Notes under the pieces: generated by a model | The model's input: the letters and a program-made list of their open reading frames with translations, nothing else | Databases searched by the model: none | What the model was told of the DNA's origin: nothing | Position numbers and translations under genes: made by a program | Source of the DNA: Aquilonibacter sp963703325 | GTDB lineage: Bacteria; Vulcanimicrobiota; Vulcanimicrobiia; Vulcanimicrobiales; Vulcanimicrobiaceae | Assembly: GCA_963703325.1 (NCBI GenBank) | Contig: OY969805.1 | Coordinates: 3,100,001 to 3,164,000 of the forward strand | Reading direction: 5' to 3' | DNA: 64,000 nucleotides | In this document: in pieces, positions 16,614 through 25,471 of the stretch | Numbering within the stretch: the first letter of the stretch is position 1 | Layout of the letters: each line of letters starts with the position of its first letter

Positions 16614-17048
16614 CTACGTCGTCTGTCCGACCTCGATGATATAGCCGTCGGGATCGCGGATGTAGCAACGTGTCTCGCCGTACTTAGGGGTCGGTTTGGT
16701 GAGGAACTCGGCGCCGCGACTCTTCCAGAGTTCATAGCACGCGTGAATATCCGCGACCCGGATATTCATAAAACTGCTGACGTCATCGGGGTTGGGAGGC
16801 ACCCGCAGCGTGACCGTCGGTTTGTCCGGGGTGGGGCCGCCCCCGACGTTGACAATGAGCCACATATTCGCGATCGCAATGTGCCCGGACGCGCCCTTGC
16901 TATCGCCCAAGCTCAGAATACGGCCCCCAAAGACTTTTTCATAATAGCGAGCCGATCGCTCGATGTTGGCGACCGTGAGAAAATAGGTGACGGTGAAACC
17001 CTCGCTTGGGGGCATCTGATAGCTCTTCTGTTCGACTTGTACGCTCAT
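16614..17048 (-). CDS. VOC family protein, paralogue C
   Basis: A 144-residue VOC protein, third paralogue of the genes at 3143 and 3625. It keeps the N-terminal signature (QKSYQMPPSEGFTVTYFLTVANIERSARYYEKVFGG), GGPTPDKPTVTLRVP, the module-two start NIRVADIHACYELWKSRGAEF, and GETRCYIRDPDGYIIEVGQ. The potential metal-binding His in the first strand of A and B is Tyr here (FTVTYF), so metal binding or activity may differ. ATG with AAGGAG eight bases upstream. Likely co-transcribed with the small membrane protein downstream. Confidence 0.87.
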   Translation of the reverse strand: MSVQVEQKSYQMPPSEGFTVTYFLTVANIERSARYYEKVFGGRILSLGDSKGASGHIAIANMWLIVNVGGGPTPDKPTVTLRVPPNPDDVSSFMNIRVADIHACYELWKSRGAEFLTKPTPKYGETRCYIRDPDGYIIEVGQTT

Positions 17049-17113
17049 CGCAGTCTCCTTATCGCCATCCTATTGCACCGCAATGGGTGGCGACAAGGGG
17101 CGCCGACGAGTAG

Positions 17114-18262
17114 CTAGGGTGTGACTGCCATGATACGCTGAACCATTTTATAGACGATCCCGATCTGCGTGCCGCTTTGCAGTGCGTAGTTCGGATCGTC
17201 GTAGCCCCACCAATCCCAGCAGCCGTTGGGGTTGTAGGGCACCGTCGATGACGCGATCGCGTACGGGTAGAGCACGAGAATATCGTTCGTATCGGCCCAC
17301 TCGTCGATGCCGCCCTCCGTGATGAAGTCGATACCGATGAGCGCTTGCGTCTGCAGACAGCCGTGGAATGCCACGATTAGTGCGCAGGTCTTCCCCGCGG
17401 CGCAATCCTTTGGTACGAAGAGGTAACCGTTCGTATCCATCGAGTTACTCGCGGAGGCACCAAACGCCGTCTGATCGATGTGGATCAAACTCCCGCTCAG
17501 TGTCCCGTCGTTGCGTGGCTTGAGCGTCCCAAGGAAGAGCGAGAGCCACGTCTTCTCCGAATCGTAGGCGGTGCTGCCTTGATCGCAGGTGATCATATAC
17601 GGGCTGGCAGCTGTCCCACACGGAAGTTGACCGTTTGGCGATTCCCATCCATGCTCCGCCGGAAAATTGCTGTCGTACTCGACGTTTGCGCCGTAGTGCG
17701 TGTACTCGCTGTCGAGATCGTTCATCTCTTGGTGAGGGACGACGGTATCTTGCGTACCCGACCACAAGTACACTGGTTGCCCGCGCAGATTGCTCTCGGG
17801 ATCGATCGTTCCTTGGTTCGAATTGAGGTCGAGATACGCTTCTGATTCCGTGAGCGTGCTCTCGTACAAGCCTTCGCCACCGCAGGCCGCGAGTGCCGTC
17901 GCGGCGCTGTCCATCGCACAGTAGTAGACACCGCCCGCGTAGATCGCCGCGCCTTTGAAGGTCTGCGAATGCGCGACGTGCATTTGCACGCCGAAGAATC
18001 CGCCCGACGAGATTCCCGCAACGAAGACCTGACTCGGATTGACATGATAGCTTTGGAGCTGCACGACGGGAGAATGCTGCACGACGGGAGTGGGCGTCGC
18101 GGTGGCCATACCACCAGGCGCCTGCGGAAGGGTGGTATTCTGGCCCGATGATCCGCCGCACGCGGCGAGGTCGAGCACGACCACGATCGCGATGAGGATA
18201 AGAGACAGGGGACGTGCACTGCTGAACACGCCCCCTGATCCCTTGCAACCGATCGGGTGCAT
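17114..18262 (-). CDS. lipoprotein esterase of the PHB depolymerase / LpqC-like family
   Basis: An exported alpha/beta hydrolase of up to 382 residues with a lipobox (VVVLDLAACGG, Cys at about residue 35), so probably lipid-anchored outside the cytoplasm. The nucleophile is in FVAGISSGGFFGVQMH, the AAIYAGGVYYCA segment follows as in PHB depolymerases, and a second half has ALIVAFHGCLQT. Poly(3-hydroxybutyrate) or aryl-ester hydrolysis is typical for the family. The ATG lies 10 bases after the sedolisin stop but lacks a ribosome site; a GTG at 18229 (FSSARPLSL) just after GGGG is an alternative. Third secreted gene of the LuxR-headed cluster. Confidence 0.8.
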   Translation of the reverse strand: MHPIGCKGSGGVFSSARPLSLILIAIVVVLDLAACGGSSGQNTTLPQAPGGMATATPTPVVQHSPVVQLQSYHVNPSQVFVAGISSGGFFGVQMHVAHSQTFKGAAIYAGGVYYCAMDSAATALAACGGEGLYESTLTESEAYLDLNSNQGTIDPESNLRGQPVYLWSGTQDTVVPHQEMNDLDSEYTHYGANVEYDSNFPAEHGWESPNGQLPCGTAASPYMITCDQGSTAYDSEKTWLSLFLGTLKPRNDGTLSGSLIHIDQTAFGASASNSMDTNGYLFVPKDCAAGKTCALIVAFHGCLQTQALIGIDFITEGGIDEWADTNDILVLYPYAIASSTVPYNPNGCWDWWGYDDPNYALQSGTQIGIVYKMVQRIMAVTP

Positions 18263-18272
18263 GGAGGATGCC

Positions 18273-20117
18273 CTACTGCCCGATCAGCGCATTCGTCTGG
18301 CCGACGTCGAAGCTGCCGAGTCCGGTGACGTAGTCATAGCCGGGCAGCGCCGAGTACGCGCCGTTCGCGCCGACGAGGATATCGTGGAATCCGCCGTACG
18401 GCCGCGTCGGCGGCACCATCGTTGTTTCCGCGCCGGCCGCGCTGCTGTACATCGCATACAGGCGCGGCGCCGCGAACCCGAGCGATGTGTGCGTCTGCAG
18501 CATGCGCGCCCATACGCCGGCCGCCAGCGGCGACGCAAGACTCGTTCCGCCGATCACCGTCCAGCCATCGCCGGTGATGTAGATGATCATGCCGGTCTGC
18601 AGGTCGCCGTCCATCGCGATGTCCGGTACACCGCGGAAGCTCACTTCACCGGTTGAGTTGACGGGTTGCACCGTTTGCCAATACGGCGAGTACTCGAATT
18701 GGCTCACGCCGCCGCCACCCGAATACCACGCCGCTTCGCCTTGATAGTCGCCTTGGTTCTGCGTGATCAGCGTCGTGCCGCCGACAGCAACCGCGTACGG
18801 TGATGCAGCCGGGTATTCCACCAACGGCACGCCGGCAGGCACGCCGTTCGGCGTTCCGACCGAACAGAACGAACCGGTGTCGCCGGACGACGCGAACATC
18901 GTCTGACCTTGTGCCGCGCCCTCCAACAGAATCTCGTCGTCGACCAGCATCGAGCCGTCGAGATACGGACCATATTCACAACCGCCGAACGACGAGTTGC
19001 CGATCTTCGCAAGATCGTCGGTTACCCAGCGATTGTATTCGAGCGCGATGTCGCTGTCGGTCAGCGACGTCGTAGCGTAGATGTACAGCGTCTTGACCGC
19101 ACCGGCCATGCCGCTCGAAGCGGTCATGTCCAGCGTCCACTCGTCGTCACCCGAGGTATCGGTGCTCGCGACGCCGACTTGCTTCTCGACGATCGGGACT
19201 TGCACAAGCGAATCGCCCGACTCGTTGGTACGCACGTCGGCAATCGCTTGCGCAACGTTGCCTTCGGCCATGATCGCGATGTCGACATTCGTCGCGGTCG
19301 GCACGCTCATCGCGTCGTACGCGCGCCAGAAATCCGCCACGGAATAGTTCCGCGCGCATCCGGCAACGCCTGAGACCGCGGACGGCTCGGGCTGCGGTGA
19401 CGGCAAGCCGACGATCTCGACGTTGCCGAGCGAGCACGGCGATTCGGGCTGTGCGGTCGGCGTTGGTGCGGGCGTCGGTTTTGCGGCACTCCCGCCGGTA
19501 TGCGGATTCGTCTTGAAGGTTTGGGCGTCGTTCAATCCCATCACCGCAACGACGATGCCGCTGAGCGCGGACGGCACGTACGCCGGCGTGGTGTTCGCAT
19601 ACACCGTTGCACCGCTCTGCGAAAACGAGTGAAGCGTGGTGTCGAAGGCGCTTTGCGCCTGCGCGACCGTTCCGGTGGCGCTGACGATGAGGTTGTTGGG
19701 CTCAACCGTGATTCCGGTGAAGCCCTGCTTTTGCAGATACGACGTTACCGTCTGCACTTGCGCCGCACTGGGCGCGTAGGTTGCGTCAAACGCGCTCGGC
19801 GAGATCGTTTGCCCCGACGCGACCAGACTCTTGAGCGCCGTGACGTTTTGCAGTTGCATGCCCAGTCGAATGGTGATCGACTGTGAGGTCGACGCTGCGC
19901 CGAGATCCGACGCGCCGCTGAGCGAGAGTACTTGCGTTGCGGTCGTCGCCCACCCGGCCGGGGCCGCGGACACCGCAGCGGCGCGCGTCCCTCGCGTGCC
20001 CGACAGCGACGGTTGCGAGCCGGCGATACCTTGCGGAACCATCGAACTACTGTTGTTTCCGGAACATGAGGCCGTCAGCATACCCACCAGGAGCGCGACG
20101 GCAGCGAGCTTCTTCAT
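18273..20117 (-). CDS. sedolisin (S53) family protease with pro-kumamolisin prodomain, lipoprotein
   Basis: A 614-residue secreted acid serine protease. Signal peptide and lipobox (MKKLAAVALLVGMLTASCSG); residues about 40-190 are the pro-kumamolisin activation domain (TIRLGMQLQNVTALKSLV, YLQKQGFTGITVEPNN). The catalytic Glu/Asp lie in DDEWTLDM, the oxyanion Asp in SSGDTGSF, and the nucleophile in GGTSLASPLA; the calcium site is at the C-terminal DILVG...GYDYVTGLGSFD. The ATG at 20117 has AGGAGG nine bases upstream and gives the lysine-rich signal; the ATG at 20126 directly abuts the site. A perfect 11-bp inverted repeat embraces the ribosome site (see 20112-20141). Confidence 0.92.
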   Translation of the reverse strand: MKKLAAVALLVGMLTASCSGNNSSSMVPQGIAGSQPSLSGTRGTRAAAVSAAPAGWATTATQVLSLSGASDLGAASTSQSITIRLGMQLQNVTALKSLVASGQTISPSAFDATYAPSAAQVQTVTSYLQKQGFTGITVEPNNLIVSATGTVAQAQSAFDTTLHSFSQSGATVYANTTPAYVPSALSGIVVAVMGLNDAQTFKTNPHTGGSAAKPTPAPTPTAQPESPCSLGNVEIVGLPSPQPEPSAVSGVAGCARNYSVADFWRAYDAMSVPTATNVDIAIMAEGNVAQAIADVRTNESGDSLVQVPIVEKQVGVASTDTSGDDEWTLDMTASSGMAGAVKTLYIYATTSLTDSDIALEYNRWVTDDLAKIGNSSFGGCEYGPYLDGSMLVDDEILLEGAAQGQTMFASSGDTGSFCSVGTPNGVPAGVPLVEYPAASPYAVAVGGTTLITQNQGDYQGEAAWYSGGGGVSQFEYSPYWQTVQPVNSTGEVSFRGVPDIAMDGDLQTGMIIYITGDGWTVIGGTSLASPLAAGVWARMLQTHTSLGFAAPRLYAMYSSAAGAETTMVPPTRPYGGFHDILVGANGAYSALPGYDYVTGLGSFDVGQTNALIGQ

Positions 20118-20141
20118 TACAGACATCCTCCTGTAATGAAG
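20112..20141 (-). promoter_or_regulatory. hairpin covering the ribosome binding site and start codon of the S53 protease gene
   Basis: CTTCATTACAG (20112-20122) and CTGTAATGAAG (20131-20141) are perfect inverted arms with an 8-base loop. In the minus-strand message the GAGG of the ribosome site lies in the loop and the ATG is inside one stem. Such a structure can reduce initiation until it is melted or bound. Confidence 0.7.
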
Positions 20142-20194
20142 GTAGGCCCGGTGCTACGGCCCGGCCCATACCGGAAATTGAGTACATGAGGGGG

Positions 20195-21400
20195 TTAGAA
20201 CGCGCCCGTGCCGTCGGGCGAACCGAGGCCGGTATATTCGCCGAAGTTCCCGCCGATCTGATGGAGCAGTCTCGCGTGCGCATAAATGTAGGGCGTGAGC
20301 ACATTGTTGCCGGCGAGGGCGAACGCGGCGGCGACGATCGGCGCGCCGGCACTCGTTCCGCCCGCAACGAGCCACCCGCCCGCTTGCGTGTCGAACATTG
20401 CGACGCCATGCTGCGGATCGGCAGTGGCGGCAACGTCGAGCGCGCTGCGGAGCGTACAGCCGGTGAGCGCCGGCGCTTGCCATGCCGGCCGCGCTTCATA
20501 CGCACTGCAGCCGTGGCCGCTATAACTCCAGCCGTTTTCATTCCACGAGTTTCCGCTCCCGGTAAGCGTCGTGCCGCCCACCGCGGTGACGTACGGCGAC
20601 GCCGCGGGATACGACGGCCAGTCTTGATCGCCTGAGCTCGCCGTCGTCGATACACCGGGATGATTGAAGTGTGCGTCCTCGCCGGTTTCGCCGCTCCATT
20701 CCGCTGCGTAGTAGCTATTGCTCACAACGTGCGCGCCTTGCGCGACCGCCGTGTCGACGGCGGTTCCCAAATCATCGATCGATGAAGAATTTGCTTCCAC
20801 GAGCAGAATGTTGCAGCCCGGACACGTCGCGGACACCATGTCGAGATCGATCGAAATCTCTTGCGACCATGCGTCGTTGGCCTGCGGATAGGCCGTACCG
20901 CCGTGCTCGTCGATCTTGCGCAAGCAGCCGTTTGCGCTCGTACATGTCGAAAGACCGAACGTCGAACGATAGACGTTCACATCGGACTCGGCCGCGGGGT
21001 CGTCGTAGGCGTCCACGATCGCAACCGTCGCGCCCGATCCGCCGCTCAATCCATAGGCGGACTGCAGATCTTGCGGATGCAATCCAGGCACCAGCGAGGC
21101 CGGTGTTTGCGGATTCGAAATGCTTCCCACATTGACGTTAATCGCGATGCTGCAGCTCATCGTCCCGGGTTGCGAAACCGGAACGCACGCAAGTTGAGCG
21201 CCCGGTAAGGCGCTAGCCGTATCGCCGGGAAGCGCGCTTGCCGTATCTCCGGGCAGGGCAGATCCACTATCCTGCGCGCGAGCACTCGATCTGTCGGCCG
21301 TCGACGGCAGAAGTTGACTCTGTTGACCGGGGCCTAGCGCCGACGATCCACACCCGTCGAGCAAAGCGGCAAGGGCCAAGAAAGCAAGCGCGCGTCGCAT
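20195..21400 (-). CDS. sedolisin-like (S53) serine protease, lipoprotein, without prodomain
   Basis: A 401-residue exported protease. Signal peptide and lipobox (LALAALLDGCGSS). After it comes a low-complexity stretch with 2.5 copies of SALPGDTA, then the catalytic domain: VAIVDAYDDPAAESDVNVYR, Glu/Asp in WSQEISIDLDM, Asp in SSGDQDWPSYPA, and the nucleophile in GGTSAGAPIVA. Unlike the next gene it has no pro-kumamolisin domain. Its start is 7 bases after the stop of the LuxR-type gene, and the next sedolisin gene follows after 77 bases, so all are likely one transcription unit. Peptidase activity at low pH would be typical. Confidence 0.88.
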   Translation of the reverse strand: MRRALAFLALAALLDGCGSSALGPGQQSQLLPSTADRSSARAQDSGSALPGDTASALPGDTASALPGAQLACVPVSQPGTMSCSIAINVNVGSISNPQTPASLVPGLHPQDLQSAYGLSGGSGATVAIVDAYDDPAAESDVNVYRSTFGLSTCTSANGCLRKIDEHGGTAYPQANDAWSQEISIDLDMVSATCPGCNILLVEANSSSIDDLGTAVDTAVAQGAHVVSNSYYAAEWSGETGEDAHFNHPGVSTTASSGDQDWPSYPAASPYVTAVGGTTLTGSGNSWNENGWSYSGHGCSAYEARPAWQAPALTGCTLRSALDVAATADPQHGVAMFDTQAGGWLVAGGTSAGAPIVAAAFALAGNNVLTPYIYAHARLLHQIGGNFGEYTGLGSPDGTGAF

Positions 21401-21407
21401 GTCTTGC

Positions 21408-23934
21408 TTAGGTGTCTACCCAACCGGACCGAATTGCTAACGCGACCGCCTCGCGACGCCCGCGGCACTGCAGCTTGCGGCAGATCGAACGAATGTGCGT
21501 GTCAATGGTATGTGCGCTCCGCGCACTACCCGTCGCAATATCTTTCGTGCTCTTCCCGCCGGCAAGTTCTGCGAGAATCGAGCGCTCGGCTGCGGTAAGC
21601 AACGCATAACCGCCAGCGTCGTTCGTTCCCGCAAGCGGTAGCGCTCCAAGCAGCCGCGCGATCCCGCCGTAGTGCTCGGCGCGCAGGCGCTCGAGCAGCG
21701 CGCCAACTTCGATCGGCTCGCTTTCCCCGAGCGCACGACGATAATAGGCGCGCACCGCCTGCGCGAACGTTCGAAGCCGCTGCGGCGAACGCGGCATAGC
21801 GCGCTCGGCTTCAACGATAAAGCGATGGGCGCTTGCGGCATGTCCACGCACGAGCTCCGCGAGTGCAAGCAGCAAGTACGTGCGCACGCCGCGCCGCGTC
21901 ACCGCACCGGCGTCCGCAATCTCCGCGAGCGCGCTGCGTGCAGCTTCTTCTCCTTCATCCGAGTGACCCGACGCTACTGCGTAGAGCGCGATTTCCGCGA
22001 AGCGCAGCGCGCGCCGATCGTGGCCCTGGACCGCGCGTATGCTCGATGCAAGCAGTTCGTACGCTCGCTCGAAGTCGCCGCTCCACGCTTCACGCAGTGC
22101 CCGCGCCGGAAGCACCGATTCCGCGGCGGTACGCGGCAACGCGCCGCGGCTGCGCTCGATCTCCGCTTCGAGGCGTTCGATTGCAACGTTGTCGCCACGA
22201 TCGACCTCGATGTCCATCGATGCAAAGAGCCCGTAGAGACCGGTTTGCAGACTTGCTCCTTTGCGGGCGCATTCGATCAGCCGATCCAAAATCCCAAGAC
22301 TCTCGATCGGATCCCCACCGTCTTCGTGATTGATCACGTAGAGCACGCTGAGTGCGCGCGCCGCCACTTCGTACAGTCCCTGCGCGAGCGCCAGTTCAAT
22401 CGCAAGGTTCGCGTAGCTGCGCGCCTCGCCGCGGTCGGGAAGTAGTTGGTGGACGAAGGCCGCCTGCTGATAAAAGCGCGCACACGCATCGTCGCGCACG
22501 CCGGCATCGATCACTGCCATCGCCGCCGCAATCGTCTCGACCGCGCGGGAGACCATGCCCGCGCGCGCTAGCGCCGTTGCATAGGTGCCAAGCAATGGAA
22601 CGCGGAGCCGAGGCGCAACGTCCGCGCCCGATGCGAACGGCTCGAGCAGCGCGATTGCGTCACGATCGTGGCGAATCAACTCCAGCGCGTAGCGGTGGAC
22701 CAGCGCGAGTCGGGTTGCGGAATCTTCCGCGCGGGCGATCGCATCCACGAAATCGCGCTCGGCCAGATCGAAGTGTCCGCGCCCCGCTTCGACCATTGCT
22801 TTGATACCGAGAACCCGCGCATCGCCGTCGTAGGATTGCCCGGAAACAACCGCCAGCGCCTTCGACAGTGTCTCAGCTTCACCACGCTCGAAGAGATCAA
22901 CGCCGTGCGCGCGCAGCATCGCTGCCACGCCTTGCGCATCATTCGCCCGTGCAAGGAGATCGAGTGCTCGCGCAAGTTCACCTCGCGCTTCGAGAATACG
23001 CGCGGCGCGAAGGTGTGCGTCGCGCCAATGATCCGCGCCACGGCGTTGCAACTGCGCATCCAAGAAGTCCCGAAACAGATCGTGATAGCGAAAGATGCCG
23101 GGCGCAGTCTCTCCGAGAAAACTTGCGCCGCGGCGCAGCTCGGCAAGGAACTCCGCGGAACGCCCGAGCGCTTGCGCGATCACAACGTCAAACGACGGAA
23201 AGACCGACGTGTCGAGGAGGAAGGCGCGCTGCATATCGTCGAGGCCGGCGAAGATTTGTTCTGCAAGATACCGGTACACCATCTCGCGCGCGCCGTCGGT
23301 CGCCGCGCGCAGATCGGTCGCGTGCGTTCGCGTGCGCAGCGCAATCGAGAGCGCCACCGGCCAACCGCCGGTCAACTCACGCAACGCGTCGATTTCGCTA
23401 CCGCTGACCGGAACCGATGCCTCGTGCGCGGCGGCCAGCGCCTCTTCGGGCGTAAACCGCAGTTCGTCCTCACCGATCGGCAGATCGGTACGTCCGTATC
23501 CGAGCCACGTCGCGACCGGCAACCCCGCATCGGAGCGCGTCGCGATGATCCAGTTGATTCTTCCGGCCGTTCGTTCGATCAGCGCGACGATCAAGTCGAG
23601 GGAGCGACGATCGACCGCGGCATGGTGTAAGTCATCGATGACCACCGTCGCCACGACGCGACGCAGATGTTCGACGAACAGGTCGGCAATCGTCGCAACC
23701 GCCGACGCGGCGTCGAGCGCGTTTGCGGGGGGCGCGCAACGCGTCAGCGAGACCACGCGCGAACGCAAGCAACGTCGAGTCCTCGCGCGCGACGTCGTAG
23801 CGAACCACCTCTAGCCGCGCGGTAACGATAAAGTCGCGCAAGGCAACCGTCTTGCCGAAGCCGGCCGGCGCGACGATCAGCGTGACCGGGAATTGCGTAG
23901 CCCGCGCGAGCCGCTCGTGAATGCGCGACCGCAT
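21408..23934 (-). pseudogene. LuxR/MalT-type (LAL, STAND ATPase) transcriptional regulator, frameshifted
   Basis: A regulator of about 840 residues split into two frames. The first part starts at the ATG at 23934 (GGAGG nine bases upstream) and contains the P-loop APAGFGKTVAL. The second continues with VVIDDLHHA (Walker B), the winged-helix STAND region, a TPR-like helical repeat region and a LuxR HTH at the C-terminus (TAAERSILAELAGGKSTKDIATGSARSAHTIDTHIRSICRKL). The frames join at a run of six G (23727-23732 on the plus strand): five would restore one reading frame, so this is a homopolymer indel, a real mutation, or slippage. It lies just before the sedolisin genes and probably controls them. 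Confidence 0.85.
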
Positions 23935-23990
23935 CAGCCGTCGACCTCCATTGGATGGGAAGGTCCGCGAAGGGCCGCGAATACGCCTGC

Positions 23991-24821
23991 ATGGCACAGA
24001 CCCGCCAACTCAAAGACGACGCCCGCCCCTACGAACCGGTCAAAGGCCCGACGTTACGGCGCATCACCGCCGGCGCGATCAAACGCCGCAAGGGCACCAC
24101 CATCGTTCCCATGGTTACCGCATACGACGCTCCGTTTGGACGCTTCGCCGAAGAAGCCGGCATCGATTGGATTCTGGTCGGCGATAGCCTCGGCAACGTG
24201 GTGCTCGGATTCGACGAAACGACGCAAGTCACGATGGACGACATGGTGCATCACACGGCTGCCGTCGTGCGCGGCACGACGCGCGCGCACATCGTCGCCG
24301 ACATGCCGTTCGGATCGTATCAAGTCAGCGACGAGGAAGCGCTGCGCAACGCGATCCGCCTGGTCAAAGAGGGCGGCGCGATGTCGGTCAAACTCGAGGG
24401 TGGCAGCAACGAAGCCGCGCGTATTCGCGCGATCGCGCGCGCCGGCATTCCGGTCGTCGGCCATATCGGGATCACGCCGCAGACCGCGGGCCTTGGTCCG
24501 GGCTATCGCATGCGCACGCATCGCGATCGCTTGCTCGAAGATGCGCTCGCGGTCGAAGCGGCCGGCGCGTACGCGATCGTGCTGGAAGTGGTCGACTTCG
24601 AGATCGCGCGCGAACTCACGCAGAAGCTGTCGATCCTCACGGTCGGCATCGGCGCCGGTCCGCACTGCGATTCGCAAGTGCTGGTGATCCACGATCTGCT
24701 CGGGATGTATCCGCACTCGCCGCCGTTCGTCAAACGTTTCGCCGAGATCGGCATCGCGACGACCAACGCGCTGCGCGAGTATGCGACCGCCGTCAAAGAA
24801 GGCGAATTCCCGAAAACGTGA
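23991..24821 (+). CDS. panB: 3-methyl-2-oxobutanoate hydroxymethyltransferase
   Basis: A 276-residue enzyme that transfers a hydroxymethyl group from 5,10-methylene-THF to alpha-ketoisovalerate, giving ketopantoate for pantothenate and CoA. It has VPMVTAYDAPFGRFAEEAGIDWILVGDSLGNVVLG, DMPFGSYQ, and the GHIGITPQ and YPHSPPF blocks in the usual order. The ATG at 23991 is preferred to an ATG at 23955; it lies divergently from the LuxR-type gene. Its TGA overlaps the GTG of bluB (GTGA), so translation is coupled; a common vitamin theme may be the reason. Confidence 0.94.
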   Translation: MAQTRQLKDDARPYEPVKGPTLRRITAGAIKRRKGTTIVPMVTAYDAPFGRFAEEAGIDWILVGDSLGNVVLGFDETTQVTMDDMVHHTAAVVRGTTRAHIVADMPFGSYQVSDEEALRNAIRLVKEGGAMSVKLEGGSNEAARIRAIARAGIPVVGHIGITPQTAGLGPGYRMRTHRDRLLEDALAVEAAGAYAIVLEVVDFEIARELTQKLSILTVGIGAGPHCDSQVLVIHDLLGMYPHSPPFVKRFAEIGIATTNALREYATAVKEGEFPKT

Positions 24822-25456
24822 GCGGCCCGCAGTTCGACGACGCGTTTCGCGCTCGGCTGCACGACCTCTTCCGCTGGCGCCGTGACGTGCGGCACTTTCG
24901 TGCCGATCCCGTTCCCAGCGATGCGATCGAAGCGCTCGTGCGTGAAACGTCGCTCTCGCCGTCGGTCGGCTTTTCGCAACCGTGGCGTTTCGTGCGTGTC
25001 GATACGTCGCCATGCCGCAACGCCGTCATCGCCTCATTCGAACGCGCCAACTCGGATGCGCTTTCGGGCTATTCGGGCGACGATGCGATGAAGTACGCTT
25101 CCCTCAAGCTCGCGGGATTGCGCGACGCGCCGGTGCATCTTGCCGTCTTCTGCGACGAATCGACGACGACAGGTAAGGGCCTGGGGCGCGCGACCATGCC
25201 CGAGATGCTCACCTACTCTGCAGCGAATGCCGTCTACACATTTTGGCTTGCGGCGCGCGCGCAGGGCATCGGTGTCGGGTGGGTCTCGATCCTCGATCCG
25301 GAAACCGTTACCCAGGCACTCGCTGTTCCCAGGGAGTGGAAGCTTATCGCGTACCTGTGCGTCGGGTATCCCGTCGTGGATCACGATCAGCCCGAGCTCG
25401 AACGCGCCGGGTGGGAATCACGCGACGACCGCGCAATCACATTGTATAATCGCTAA
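24818..25456 (+). CDS. bluB: 5,6-dimethylbenzimidazole synthase
   Basis: A 212-residue flavin-destructase-type enzyme of the nitroreductase fold that converts reduced FMN to the lower ligand of vitamin B12. Diagnostic pieces are LFRWRRDVRHFRADPVP (FMN phosphate contact), ETSLSPSVGFSQPWRFVRV and ARAQGIGVGWVSIL. The GTG start overlaps the panB stop by four bases. Presence of bluB implies B12 synthesis or ligand remodelling in the organism; no other cobalamin genes are in the window. Another nitroreductase is the alternative, but the SVGFSQPWRF motif fits BluB. Confidence 0.88.
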   Translation: MSGPQFDDAFRARLHDLFRWRRDVRHFRADPVPSDAIEALVRETSLSPSVGFSQPWRFVRVDTSPCRNAVIASFERANSDALSGYSGDDAMKYASLKLAGLRDAPVHLAVFCDESTTTGKGLGRATMPEMLTYSAANAVYTFWLAARAQGIGVGWVSILDPETVTQALAVPREWKLIAYLCVGYPVVDHDQPELERAGWESRDDRAITLYNR

Positions 25457-25471
25457 TTCTTGGGGGCACAC

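Noticed and set aside
22668..23630. Open frame on the plus strand opposite the LuxR-type gene
   Set aside because: Antisense shadow of a clear STAND/LuxR protein; composition is Arg-rich and no motif is visible.
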